The notes beneath the pieces are model-generated. The model did not search any database. It saw only the letters and a list, made by a program, of their open reading frames with translations, and was not told the DNA's origin. The position numbers and the translations under genes were made by a program. This document shows positions 40,756 to 50,148 of a stretch of 64,000 bases of DNA, in pieces (positions within the stretch are counted from its first letter, which is position 1; each line of letters starts with the position of its first letter). Source of the DNA: Planctomycetota bacterium (GTDB taxonomy: Bacteria > Planctomycetota > UBA1135 > JACQFD01); assembly GCA_016792805.1 (NCBI GenBank), contig JAEUHX010000069.1:26703-90702 (forward strand). The letters run 5' to 3'.

Positions 40756-41154
40756 ATGCGCGTCGTGTACGTGCACAAAAACAAGAAACCCTCCAAGGAG
40801 AGCGAAGGCGGCGGCGCCGAGGCCGGCGCCATGCCCCAAGGACCCGGTTCCGGCGGCGTGACTCGCGGCCGGGGCGATGCTCCGATGGCGTGGGGCTCGG
40901 CCAGCGAGGGCGACGAGAGCAAGTTCCAAGCGCAGGTGCTCGATCCGGCGCGCTCGCTCGACGCCGAGCACTCCGCGATCACGGGCATCAGCGCCGGTGC
41001 GCCTAAGGCCGACCCGCGCGGTGAATCTGCTGGAAATGTTGCAGTCTCCGCGTCGAGCGGGAAGGCGACCTGGCGCCGGAGGCTCTCACCGCACCATCGA
41101 GAGGCCGTCAGAACGTACTTCTCAGGATCCCCAGAGGCCGGAACCAAAAAGTGA
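40756..41154 (+). CDS. Small protein in the same frame after a TGA; possibly the tail of the preceding gene
   Basis: 132 aa from ATG 40756. It is in the same reading frame as 39631-40740, separated only by the TGA and five codons. The sequence is Gly/Ser-rich with VTRGRGDAPMAWGSASEGDE, an acidic linker, and a conserved-looking end LSPHHREAVRTYFSG. That layout is common at the C-terminus of the larger MoxR-operon membrane proteins. Either a separate protein, or one original protein split by a nonsense mutation or readthrough codon. The GGGAAG just before its ATG is too close to serve as a normal ribosome site. Overlaps moxR start by 4 nt (GTGA). Confidence 0.5.
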   Translation: MRVVYVHKNKKPSKESEGGGAEAGAMPQGPGSGGVTRGRGDAPMAWGSASEGDESKFQAQVLDPARSLDAEHSAITGISAGAPKADPRGESAGNVAVSASSGKATWRRRLSPHHREAVRTYFSGSPEAGTKK

Positions 41155-42209
41155 ACACTTCGCCGTCGGATGCGGGACCGAATCAGGGACTGCTTTCTCC
41201 AGAGGAAGTCGAGAAGGCGAAGTCGATCGCATTGCGCCTGCTGGACGGCCTCGACTCGGCCATACTTGGACAGCGCGAACTCACGAGGCTCGTGCTGACG
41301 GGATGCTTGGCTCGGGGGCATGTGTTGCTCGAGGGGCTTCCCGGCCTCGGCAAGACGGAACTCGTCAAGGCGCTGGCATCGCTGCTCGGACTTCAGTTTC
41401 GAAGATTACAGTTTACTCCTGATCTGCTGCCCGGAGACATCACTGGCGGGCATGTGCTCGAAACGGACGAGCGCGGAAACCGAAAATTGGTCTTCCACGA
41501 GGGGCCCGTTTTCGCAAACGTCGTCCTCGCCGACGAAATCAATCGCGCGTCGCCGAAGACCCAATCGGCGCTGCTTGAGGCGATGCAGGAGCGAAGAGTG
41601 ACCGTCCTCGGCGAAACGCGCGCGCTCCCCCAGCCGTTTTATGTGCTCGCAACACAGAACCCCATCGAGCTGGAGGGCACATATCCGCTTCCCGAGGCTC
41701 AGCTCGACCGCTTTCTCTTCAAGCTCGAGGTTCGTCGCATCGACCGCGCCACGACGCAGTCGATCTTGACCCAGCGACGGGCGGGAAAGCCGCCCGAACT
41801 CACGGCGGTGCTTTCGGAGCGGGAGCTCTCGGATCTGTTCCGAGCTGTGGATTCCGTCTACCTACCTGCCGCCGTCGCCGCGTACATCGCCCGAGTGGTG
41901 GATGCATCCCATCCTGCTTCGGAGCTCGCTGCGGAGCGCGTCCGCAGCTATGTGAAGTTCGGCGGTTCGCCGCGAGCGGCGATTGCCATCGCCGAAGCGG
42001 GGCGCGCGCATGCCCTTCTTGCCGGAAAGCCAAATGTGGGGTTCGACGACGTGCGCGCCGTCGCGCCCTCCGCGCTCGCTCACCGCGTCGTCCTCGACTA
42101 TCGGGCGAGGCTCGACGGCGTCTCGGGCCGCGATGTGGTGGCGTCGATTCTAGAATCTGTGAATGAACTCGAGGAGGCGCTGCCGAAGTCGGTTGCAGCC
42201 GCCCATTAG
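41151..42209 (+). CDS. MoxR-family AAA+ ATPase
   Basis: 352 aa from GTG 41151, overlapping the previous stop (GTGA). Walker A GLPGLGKTELVKAL, Walker B VLADEINRASPKTQSALLEA, sensor 1 YVLATQNPIELEGTYPLPEA with the MoxR-specific pattern, arginine-finger region QLDRF and a C-terminal lid. MoxR ATPases work with von Willebrand A proteins as chaperone-like factors in assembly or metal insertion of envelope complexes. Here the partner vWA/DUF58 genes are in the same operon (46553) and in the facing one (47401-51974). Confidence 0.9.
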   Translation: MNTSPSDAGPNQGLLSPEEVEKAKSIALRLLDGLDSAILGQRELTRLVLTGCLARGHVLLEGLPGLGKTELVKALASLLGLQFRRLQFTPDLLPGDITGGHVLETDERGNRKLVFHEGPVFANVVLADEINRASPKTQSALLEAMQERRVTVLGETRALPQPFYVLATQNPIELEGTYPLPEAQLDRFLFKLEVRRIDRATTQSILTQRRAGKPPELTAVLSERELSDLFRAVDSVYLPAAVAAYIARVVDASHPASELAAERVRSYVKFGGSPRAAIAIAEAGRAHALLAGKPNVGFDDVRAVAPSALAHRVVLDYRARLDGVSGRDVVASILESVNELEEALPKSVAAAH

Positions 42210-42248
42210 TTTTCGAAAGCACTCATTGAGTTCTCGAGGGAGAGCGTC

Positions 42249-44060
42249 TTGACGCATACATTCGTAACTCTTGCGGCGGCCGCATTACTGACAGCGGGCG
42301 CGCCGGCACAATCGAGCGATTGGCCGATTGAGAGCGATGGATTCCGAGGCACGCTCACGGCCCCCTGGGGAACTTTCTTGAGCCAGGGCTACGCTCCGAT
42401 AACGATCGATCTCGAGAGCACGCTTCCAAGCGAGCAAGTCGTGCGAATCGAGGCGAAGTCGGATGTGCGCGCGAATTCAGGAGTTCAGGTGACTCACGCG
42501 ATTCGGCTCGGCCCGAGGGAGCGCGCAACGGCGGAGCTTTTTGTGCCTGTGAATCTGGGGCGGGGTTCCGTTCATCTCTATGGAGACTACGGCAGCTACG
42601 ACATTCGCATCGCCGCGGGCGGCGAGACCAAGCTGGTCGCAGGAGTCATCCGCACGGCCACCGGAACCGGCGACACGAGGCATGTCGCCTGGATTCTGCC
42701 GACGCCTCCGGATACCCCAGTATTCGAGGAGCAGGCTCTCGATCTTTGCTGGGTGCATGTGCCAAATTTCAGCTCGCTCACAAGTTCCGGCACCCGCACG
42801 GCCAACAAGAAAAATAATGTTCGGAGCCTGTGGCTCGTCAGCTCGCGGATGCCTCGCCGTCCGGAAGCATACAGCTGCTTGAATGGAATCGTGATCGATG
42901 CCTCGGCGGGGATGCCTCCAGCCGATCGTCTCGAGCCGGTGCTGGCGTGGGCGCGGACCGGCGGCATTCTTGCATTCCTCGGCGCATCCGAATCCGCTGT
43001 GCGCGCATTGTCGGGCACCGCGGGATGGATGGAGCCGAGGTTCCGTCTGCCGGGGTCGTCCTCCAGTGAGGCTTATCGATTCGGGCTCGGAACATTAGTG
43101 ATTACCCCGGAGCGCAGCGTAGACAACTGTCCCGATCTGCGATCCACGCTCAGCTCTCTGCTCCAGCTGAGGCCCAGTGTGCAGTCGGGCGGGCGTCCCT
43201 CACCGCTTGATTCGTGGGCCGAGAGAATTCCTGGCCTTGGGCAAATATCTCCAAGCTTCAGCGTCCTATTGATCTTGGCATTTGCGCTGGTCATCGGACC
43301 TGTGAACTTCCTGCTGATCCGCCGTTGGAATCGGCCGGCGCTTCTGTTGCTCACAATTCCTGTGCTTTCGGTAGGCACCGCGACGATCGTGTTTACTTAT
43401 GCGCTCCTGCGCAACGGGCTCGACGTCTCGGCGGTGAGCTGCTCCTTCACGGTGCTCGATCAGCGCGCCCACGTCGCCGATACGGCCGAAGCCAAGTCGT
43501 TCTACATTGGGTTGAACCGGTGGGGGGGGCTCATCCCCGGGACGGGAACTCTCGTGTTTCCAGCTCCTCCCGCCCGCATCGAGGACGCTTGGGTGCACGA
43601 TCGCTCCTGGACCAGCCGCGCGTTCAGCATCGATCTTTCGGAAGGCGTCCTTCTCTCTGGCGGTTATGCGCCGTCCCGGGAGATGACACAGCATCGAGTA
43701 CTTACAGATCGAGCTTCGCGTCTTCGGATTCGCGCATCCCGAAAGGGCCCCATGTTTCAGATCGAGAACGGTCTCGAGACCCGCATCGAGAGATTGACCC
43801 TCCGGGATCCGCAAGGCGGGATGCATCAGCTTGCCGCCCCGCTGGAGGCAGGAGGGACCGCAGACCTCGAGATCGCGGCCGCAACAGATGCCGAGCTCAA
43901 GGTGCTGGATCAGCTCGGTTTCCCGGGGCTGCCGCGGGCAACCTACTTGGCGGCACTCTCGAAATCGCCTTTCGTGGACCGCTGTGGAATCGAAGTCCAT
44001 GAACGCGCGTCGCGCCATCTCGTCCTGGGCATCCTCGAAGCGGAGGAGTCGAAGTGGTGA
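42249..44060 (+). CDS. Exported/membrane protein in the MoxR operon, unknown family
   Basis: 603 aa from TTG 42249, supported by GGGAGAG about 5 nt upstream and by a signal-like N-terminus (FVTLAAAALLTAG ending in APAQSS). Residues 25-330 form a beta-rich extracytoplasmic region. Two transmembrane helices (336-357 and 363-386) separate it from a second beta-rich region (about 395-603). No catalytic motif is recognised. The gene lies between the MoxR ATPase and the ABC-2 transporter genes and overlaps the latter, so it may be an envelope adapter for the exporter. Similar topology occurs in vWA/BatD-type partners, but no BatD motif is seen. Confidence 0.6.
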   Translation: MTHTFVTLAAAALLTAGAPAQSSDWPIESDGFRGTLTAPWGTFLSQGYAPITIDLESTLPSEQVVRIEAKSDVRANSGVQVTHAIRLGPRERATAELFVPVNLGRGSVHLYGDYGSYDIRIAAGGETKLVAGVIRTATGTGDTRHVAWILPTPPDTPVFEEQALDLCWVHVPNFSSLTSSGTRTANKKNNVRSLWLVSSRMPRRPEAYSCLNGIVIDASAGMPPADRLEPVLAWARTGGILAFLGASESAVRALSGTAGWMEPRFRLPGSSSSEAYRFGLGTLVITPERSVDNCPDLRSTLSSLLQLRPSVQSGGRPSPLDSWAERIPGLGQISPSFSVLLILAFALVIGPVNFLLIRRWNRPALLLLTIPVLSVGTATIVFTYALLRNGLDVSAVSCSFTVLDQRAHVADTAEAKSFYIGLNRWGGLIPGTGTLVFPAPPARIEDAWVHDRSWTSRAFSIDLSEGVLLSGGYAPSREMTQHRVLTDRASRLRIRASRKGPMFQIENGLETRIERLTLRDPQGGMHQLAAPLEAGGTADLEIAAATDAELKVLDQLGFPGLPRATYLAALSKSPFVDRCGIEVHERASRHLVLGILEAEESKW

Positions 44061-44998
44061 GCCCGTACGCGCTCGAGGTGCGCGGGCTCACGAAGCGATT
44101 CGGGAGCTTCGTCGCTGTGAATGGTGTGAGCTTTCAGGTTCGCCCGGGCGAAATTGTAGGATTCATCGGACCCAATGGCGCTGGCAAGACAACCACCATG
44201 CGAATGTGCGCGACGCTCGAAATGCCCGACGAGGGCGATGTGCTCATCGAGGGGCGTTCGGCGCTCGAAGATCCGCGCGCTGCACGTCGGCGCATCGGGT
44301 TCATGCCAGACAGCTATGGCGTGTATCCAAGTACAACTATTCGAGAATACTTGGATTTCTTTGCGCGCGCCTACGGGCTGCGCGGCGAGACCCGGGGCCG
44401 GACGGTCGGAGAGGTGATCGAGTTCACAAAGCTCGACGGGCTCGAGGAGAAGCTCGTCAGCGTGCTGTCGAAGGGTATGAAGCAGCGCCTATGCCTCGCC
44501 AAGACGCTGCTGCACGATCCGAGCGTCCTGATACTCGATGAGCCCGCTGCGGGGCTCGATCCGCGCGGGCGCGTCGAGCTGCGCGAGCTCGTCAAGGCGC
44601 TCGGACAGCTCGGGAAAGCTGTGCTGGTCTCAAGCCACATTCTGACGGAGCTGGCGGAAATGTGCACTTCAGTCGTAATCATCGAGCGCGGCGAACTCCG
44701 CGCCACGGGATCGGTGGACGAGGTCACTCGAAGATCGCGGAAGAGAGCGGCTGTTTTTGTGCGATTTCTTTCCGCCGATGCGCCGCAGATCGAGCGCGCG
44801 CTGCTGGAGTGCCCGGGAGTCACCTCGGTGCGTCCCGAACGCGGCGGATTCCTCTTTGATTGCTCCGGTTCCCAGGAGGAGCTTGCGGTGATCCTCCAAC
44901 GCCTCGTCGATTCGGACCTGCGCCCCGTGGAGTTCGCCGCGCGCGAAGCGAACCTCGAGGAGCTGTTCCTCTCCCTTACTGAAGGAAAAGTGCAGTGA
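44054..44998 (+). CDS. ABC-2 exporter ATPase
   Basis: 314 aa from GTG 44054 (GTG 44057 also possible; both overlap the upstream stop). Walker A GPNGAGKTTTMRM, signature VLSKGMKQRLCLAK, Walker B VLILDEPAAGLDPRGR and H-loop VLVSSHILTELAEMC. C-terminal ~80 residues form an additional regulatory domain typical of ABC-2 ATPases. The permease gene follows with a 4-nt GTGA overlap, so ATPase and permease are a pair. Unusual position inside a MoxR operon suggests the exporter and chaperone serve the same envelope task. Confidence 0.9.
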   Translation: MVSPYALEVRGLTKRFGSFVAVNGVSFQVRPGEIVGFIGPNGAGKTTTMRMCATLEMPDEGDVLIEGRSALEDPRAARRRIGFMPDSYGVYPSTTIREYLDFFARAYGLRGETRGRTVGEVIEFTKLDGLEEKLVSVLSKGMKQRLCLAKTLLHDPSVLILDEPAAGLDPRGRVELRELVKALGQLGKAVLVSSHILTELAEMCTSVVIIERGELRATGSVDEVTRRSRKRAAVFVRFLSADAPQIERALLECPGVTSVRPERGGFLFDCSGSQEELAVILQRLVDSDLRPVEFAAREANLEELFLSLTEGKVQ

Positions 44999-46572
44999 CC
45001 ACCACGAGCGCGCTCGAACGAACCACCTGGGATGGGCGGCTCGATCGCTGGAGCGATCGGTTGAATCCCATCGTCGTCAAGGAGGTGAGGCAGGCACTTC
45101 GCGGCAAGTTCTTTCAATGGACTTTCTGGGCGACAATCAGCCTCGCGAGCCTCGTGATCGTGATTCAGCTCCTGAGCGCCGGAGCAGGTGGAATTGTAGA
45201 CGGTCGCAAACTTTTCGGCGTCCTATTCGGCTGCCTTGTGGTGGCCGTACATGGACTCGTCCCGCTCTGGGCCTACTTCTCGATGAGCTCCGAGTGGGAG
45301 GAGGGAACTTACGATCTGTTAGTTCTCTCCAACCTGCGGCCGTGGAGAATTGTCACCGGGAAGCTTTTCGCCGCCGGCGTGCAGGCGATGCTTTACTACA
45401 CGGCGTTTCTGCCATTCTTGGCGTTCGCATTCGCCGCCGGTGGGATCGATGCTCTTTCGGTTGCATTTGTCTTCAGCGCTTCGCTCGTATTCTCGCTGCT
45501 GAGCAGCGTCATCGCGCTCGACGCATCCACTCTCGCGCGTCAGCGGCTCTGGAGGATGATTCTCCTCGTCGGACTGTTTGCCATTCTGTCTGTGGGATGC
45601 TGGGCATCCGGGTTCGCTGCCTACACGATCCTGACGGAACCCGCGCTGTTCGTTTCCAGCGAGTTCTGGCTGGCTGTGGGAGCCATGCTGACCATAGGCC
45701 TCACCCTCGGCGCATTCGCCGCCTGCCTTGCGACGGCGCGCATCAGCCACCCGGAGGAGAATGTATCGACTCCATCCCGAGTTGTTGCATTGCTCGCAGT
45801 CCTTGGCTTGATCGGTTGGCTTGCCTTCGCTCGTACAAAGACTTCCACCGATACCCCCGTTGTTGCCTGCATCCTGAGCGCCACAGGTTTCCCGTGTCTT
45901 TTCCTGCTCAGCGTCGTTTGGACGACGGAGGCCGACACATTGAGCCGGCGTGTCGCGGCTCAGGTTCCGACGCGCGTCCCTGCGTTGCTCGTTGCGCCGT
46001 TCCTGCCGGGAGGCGGCCGCGGGGTTCTGTTCTCTTTCCTACTTCATCTATTATTAGCTTGCGGCGTCTACGGATCGGTCTCCGGTCTTCCCCCAGCCTC
46101 CGTCGGATGGCTGCCTGGACCGGACGGAGCGACCGGCTTCGCGTTTGCGCTGGCTGCCTACTCAGCGATCTATTTATTCATTCCAGGCGCCATCGTGAGC
46201 CGTGCCCAGTACGCAGGGCCGCGAGCGCGCCTCGTTGCACGCCTCGTGATTCTGGGAGTGCTGGCTTTTGGGATGGCCGTTCCCACCTTGATCCTAGGAC
46301 TCAGCGGCTCCGACTTTGAGCATTCCTTCCGTCATCCGTTTACTCCGGTGGAAGGAGCGCGGATTTTCCTGGAGCAAAGCGTGGAGCCTGCTCAGAGGGC
46401 GACGTATGTGGGTGGACTTGCACTGTTCGTAATTGTCGGCCTGTTCGCCAACGCTCCGCGCATCGTTCGCGCAGTTACAGAAGTACGCGAGGCTGCGGGG
46501 CGTCGGCGCGCTCAGCGATTGGCCTCGGGTAACACAACAGAACCGCCTCTCCATGCCGCGCCCCAGCCCTGA
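44995..46572 (+). CDS. ABC-2 exporter permease
   Basis: 525 aa from GTG 44995. The N-terminus carries LNPIVVKEVRQALRGKFFQW, the NPIxxKExR motif of ABC-2 permeases. About 12 hydrophobic helices follow, including LVIVIQLLSAGAGGIVDG and AVHGLVPLWAYFSM early and GLALFVIVGLFANAPRIVRA late. Length suggests a permease that could act alone or as dimer with the ATPase at 44054. Overlaps the following DUF58 gene by 20 nt. Substrate unknown. Confidence 0.82.
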   Translation: MTTTSALERTTWDGRLDRWSDRLNPIVVKEVRQALRGKFFQWTFWATISLASLVIVIQLLSAGAGGIVDGRKLFGVLFGCLVVAVHGLVPLWAYFSMSSEWEEGTYDLLVLSNLRPWRIVTGKLFAAGVQAMLYYTAFLPFLAFAFAAGGIDALSVAFVFSASLVFSLLSSVIALDASTLARQRLWRMILLVGLFAILSVGCWASGFAAYTILTEPALFVSSEFWLAVGAMLTIGLTLGAFAACLATARISHPEENVSTPSRVVALLAVLGLIGWLAFARTKTSTDTPVVACILSATGFPCLFLLSVVWTTEADTLSRRVAAQVPTRVPALLVAPFLPGGGRGVLFSFLLHLLLACGVYGSVSGLPPASVGWLPGPDGATGFAFALAAYSAIYLFIPGAIVSRAQYAGPRARLVARLVILGVLAFGMAVPTLILGLSGSDFEHSFRHPFTPVEGARIFLEQSVEPAQRATYVGGLALFVIVGLFANAPRIVRAVTEVREAAGRRRAQRLASGNTTEPPLHAAPQP

Positions 46573-47398
46573 AGCCGCGAAGTGCGCAGCCGTCTACCGG
46601 CTCGCCCTCCCTGAGCGCGTCGGGCACGGGCTCGCGGGAGAGCGCCTGGGGCGCGCGTCCGGCACTTCGCTCGAGTTCCAGGACCGGCGCCCTTATGTGA
46701 TCGGCGATGATGTTCGCCACATCGATTGGCGCGCGATGGCCCGAACGGATCAAATGTTGGTTCGGGTCTTTCGGGAGGAGATCCAGCCGCGCGTGGAGAT
46801 TCTTCTCGATGCTTCTGCGTCGATGGCTGTCGACCCTGGAAAGATACAGATCGCGGTCGATCTGTGCGCAATGCTCTCGGACCTCGCGCTTCAGGAAGGA
46901 TTCGCGTGCAGGATCCTGCGCCTCGGAGATCGCATCGAGGAAATCGAGAAAGCAGCTTTCGATCGCTTGGGGACGGACGCCGATGGGCGCCGCCCGCTCG
47001 AAGATGCATTGGATGCTGCGTCGCCCCTGCTCCGGCCCGGATCCATGCGTTTTGTGGTGAGCGACTTCCTTTCACCCCATGACCCGACGAAGCTCATGCG
47101 CAAATGTGCATCAGCAGCCGGATCCATCGCTCTGCTCCAGATCTTGGCATCCGATGACGCCGCGCCGCCTGTCGGTTCCGCGCTGCGTCTCACTGACGCA
47201 GAATCGGGAGCCGTGCTCGATCTTGTGCTCGACGAGGGAGCCGTCCGCTCTTATCTCCAGCGCCTCGAGCGGCTTCAGTCGGGGCTCGCGGCGGAAGCGC
47301 TGCGCGCCGCTGGAATTTTTGTGAGTATTGAATCGCCGACGCCCTTGGCCGAGATCTGTCGCAGTCGCCTTTTGCCTGCGGGAGTTCTGACTGCGTAA
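46553..47398 (+). CDS. DUF58 (vWA-related) protein
   Basis: 281 aa from ATG 46553 (MPRPSPEAAKCAAVYRLALP), which lies inside the previous gene by 20 nt. The DUF58 signature is FQDRRPYVIGDDVRHIDWRA, then LVRVFREEIQPRVEILLDAS with a vWA-like DxSxS (DASAS). A typical MoxR partner protein. The plus-strand operon ends here; the next gene is convergent with only 2 bp between stop codons. Confidence 0.88.
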   Translation: MPRPSPEAAKCAAVYRLALPERVGHGLAGERLGRASGTSLEFQDRRPYVIGDDVRHIDWRAMARTDQMLVRVFREEIQPRVEILLDASASMAVDPGKIQIAVDLCAMLSDLALQEGFACRILRLGDRIEEIEKAAFDRLGTDADGRRPLEDALDAASPLLRPGSMRFVVSDFLSPHDPTKLMRKCASAAGSIALLQILASDDAAPPVGSALRLTDAESGAVLDLVLDEGAVRSYLQRLERLQSGLAAEALRAAGIFVSIESPTPLAEICRSRLLPAGVLTA

Positions 47399-47400
47399 AG

Positions 47401-50148
47401 TCACCTCTCGAGTTCCCGGCCGGCCGCCTTCTTCGCCTTCGCGAGGGCACTCGAGAGGCTCTCCTTGGGAGGCGCGGCTGCGGGCTCGGTCGTCGTAGGC
47501 GCGCCGCCTGGGGCGCGCGGCACCGGAGCTGGGCCTGATGCTTTTGTGGCTTCCATAGCCGGCGGCTTCGCCTCGGCCTGCACCGCACGCCGTCGCGGGA
47601 TTCCAATCGATTCCCATAGAAGAAGGCGACGGGCGGCGATGTCCAGCAAGAGAAGCAAGAGTGCAACAAGCGAGAGCTCACGGGCAATGAGCCGCGTTCC
47701 CTTGCTTGCGCGCGATCCCTCGAACAGAACTCGCGCATCAGGCTGCAGGACTCCGCCGGATTCCTCTGCGATCTGTTTCAATTGCCTTTCGCCCCACCCT
47801 GGGTCGGGGGGGCGTTCGAACTCGGGGGAGTGCGGCAATGCAACGGGAGGAAGGGAGACGACTCGATCCGCTCCGAGCTGAATCGCGCCGACCGCGATGC
47901 CTTCCTCCGTCAGCGGCATTCTGCCCTCGTAGCGATGTTCGTCGACGCGCGTGAGAACGACGTCATACGGGCGGCCGCTCGCGGATCGCATGCGCGCCTT
48001 GAGCTGTGCCGTCTCGGGCGGCACCGGCGCGTCCGCATCGAGTTCCACCGCGATGACGGCATCTTTGCCTTCTCGGCGGATCGACGGAAAGACGCTCTCC
48101 GGCTCCTCCTGCCCCGAAAGCCATCGAGTGAGAGTCACAAAAAGCGAGCTGAAGCCGCTCCACGCCACGAGGTCCGATCCGGCGCTTCCGCCGATTTGTC
48201 CTGTGTATGCCGCCGTACGGCCGACTCCCGCGTACCAGAATGCCAGGAGCGGCGCTTTGTAATCGTCGAGAGTCACCGCTCCGGAACTTGCGCCGCTCCG
48301 TAGATAGGTGAGGTTGTATCCGTCGATGGAAGGAAACTTCTCGCGCGAGATCTCACCGAGCCCGAAGAGGTTCGGCAGCGCGGCCGTCGCCGTGCGCTCG
48401 TCGACGAAAGTTGATCGCGCGACGGTGAGTGTGTCTTGCGCGAAGAGCCGCGGAAGTTCCGATGGCTCCATCGTGAAGTAGATCTTCCCATTTCCCGCCT
48501 CGGCAACGCTCTTGAGGAACGCGCCATCGGGGTCCGACTCCTTGCCGAGCCCGATCACCGAGATGGTGACGCCCGATTGTCGAAGCCTCTCGACGAGTTC
48601 CTTGCAGCCCTCCTGCTGCTCCGAGTCGCTCGCGTCGGCAAAAAGTATGATATGGCGGTTCTTTTGACTTGCCGCGTTGATCTCAGCGGCCGCCGCAACG
48701 AGAGCAGCATAACAGAAAATGCCGCCTCCCATGGAGCGGATCGATTTCACGGAATCGACCAGCTCGCGAGTATTTGTAGCTGGCGTCATCTGCTGAATCA
48801 CGTGGGCCGCAGAATCAACCGCGATCACGGCGACGGAGTCGATAGGCGACAGCAGCTCGATCGCTGAAGCGGCGCCGAGATTCGCCAGATCCATCTTCAC
48901 CATTCTGTTTCCGACCGGCATCGCCATCGATCCGGAGCGGTCCATGGCGATCGCGATCGCGACGCCCTGCTTTCGATGCTCCTTGCGCAGTTCCATCGAA
49001 ACGGGGAGCACGCGCTCGATCGGCGACTTGTAATAACCACCGAGCGAGAACGATGCGCGGCCGCCGGTCATCAGGAGTCCGCCGCCGCGCTCCTCGACGA
49101 ACTCCGCCAGCGCCGCGCCGCCGCCGCGAAGGTCGGCGTAGGGGACGTTCTCAAGAATCACGGCGCGCACGGAGGCCAACCCGACACGGTCCAGAGCAGC
49201 ACTCTTCGCAGAGACCACTCGAAGCGGAATGCCGGCGGAGGAAATGGCCGAGGAGAGGCTGTCCGGCGCGCCGTCCGAGTTCACAAGTAGAACGGGCCTT
49301 GGACCTTCGACCTTCACACCGGCGAGGCCGCGGTTGTTCTCCGGAATCCGATCGTCGTCCGTCCCGAGGTGCACGCGATAATCGGCAATTCCGGCATCCT
49401 CGACAAGATCACGAAAAACGAGCCGATTCATGCCGGGCTCGAACACTCGCTTACCGGAACTAATGACTTTCCCGCGGCGACTTAGCTCGAAACTCGTCTC
49501 CGTGCGCGCGTCTGCGCGGACCCAAACTGTGAATTGGAAGGGCTCGCCGGCTGCAATGGCCTCCGGCAGATCCAGTCGCTCCACGCTCAGATCGCCGCCG
49601 CGCTCCCGCACCGTCGGTACGACATGCACTGGGATGCCCCGCAAGTAGGCGCGGCGTGCGACCGCCACTGGGTCGCGTCCATTGTGGATTCCGTCGGAGA
49701 TCACAAGAATGGACCCTTGCCTTCCCTCGGGAATCAAGTTGAGCGCCGTTTCGATGGCCTCGCCCAAGTCCGAGCCGTCGAGGTTGACTTCGCGCTCGAA
49801 GGCCGAGAAGACGGCATCTGCGGAGGGCAGCCGCTCCACAGCGGCATTGGCTCCAAAAGTTATGATTCCGACGCGGTCGGTCCGGGCTCGCTCTTTCTCC
49901 GCGAGAGCAATGAGCTCTACCGCCTTTTTTGTTGCATCGGAGGGGAGCGACTTGGAACGGTCTGCTACAATCAATAAATCGCGGCCGGGCTCGCCAATCG
50001 GCAGGTAGGGACCCGCGAGCGCTGCAGCGAGCAGCATTCCGATCAGCAACCTTATCGCCCTGGAGCCGAGCGATGCGGGCCTCGTCCACCACCAAATTGC
50101 GGCGATCGGGAGCGCAAGGAGCAGTAGCTCGGGGTGCAGGAAGCTCAC
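47401..50148 (-). CDS. Large vWA-domain membrane protein
   Basis: 915 aa from GTG 50148 (MSFLHPELLLLALPIAAIWW), overlapping the upstream stop by 4 nt (GTGA); the ORF continues upstream but this start matches the two-gene operon. Two N-terminal TM helices are followed by a first vWA-like region (DLLIVADRSKSLPSDATKKA, MIDAS DxSxS altered to DRSKS). A DUF/GATase-like region with FVEERGGGLLMTGGRASFSL comes next. A second vWA reads AIAIAMDRSGSMAMPVGNRM (DRSGS intact MIDAS). A C-terminal TM and a Pro/Ala-rich tail end it. The layout is that of large Planctomycetota vWA proteins with a glutamine amidotransferase-like middle. Partner of MoxR/DUF58. Confidence 0.85.
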   Translation of the reverse strand: MSFLHPELLLLALPIAAIWWWTRPASLGSRAIRLLIGMLLAAALAGPYLPIGEPGRDLLIVADRSKSLPSDATKKAVELIALAEKERARTDRVGIITFGANAAVERLPSADAVFSAFEREVNLDGSDLGEAIETALNLIPEGRQGSILVISDGIHNGRDPVAVARRAYLRGIPVHVVPTVRERGGDLSVERLDLPEAIAAGEPFQFTVWVRADARTETSFELSRRGKVISSGKRVFEPGMNRLVFRDLVEDAGIADYRVHLGTDDDRIPENNRGLAGVKVEGPRPVLLVNSDGAPDSLSSAISSAGIPLRVVSAKSAALDRVGLASVRAVILENVPYADLRGGGAALAEFVEERGGGLLMTGGRASFSLGGYYKSPIERVLPVSMELRKEHRKQGVAIAIAMDRSGSMAMPVGNRMVKMDLANLGAASAIELLSPIDSVAVIAVDSAAHVIQQMTPATNTRELVDSVKSIRSMGGGIFCYAALVAAAAEINAASQKNRHIILFADASDSEQQEGCKELVERLRQSGVTISVIGLGKESDPDGAFLKSVAEAGNGKIYFTMEPSELPRLFAQDTLTVARSTFVDERTATAALPNLFGLGEISREKFPSIDGYNLTYLRSGASSGAVTLDDYKAPLLAFWYAGVGRTAAYTGQIGGSAGSDLVAWSGFSSLFVTLTRWLSGQEEPESVFPSIRREGKDAVIAVELDADAPVPPETAQLKARMRSASGRPYDVVLTRVDEHRYEGRMPLTEEGIAVGAIQLGADRVVSLPPVALPHSPEFERPPDPGWGERQLKQIAEESGGVLQPDARVLFEGSRASKGTRLIARELSLVALLLLLLDIAARRLLLWESIGIPRRRAVQAEAKPPAMEATKASGPAPVPRAPGGAPTTTEPAAAPPKESLSSALAKAKKAAGRELER

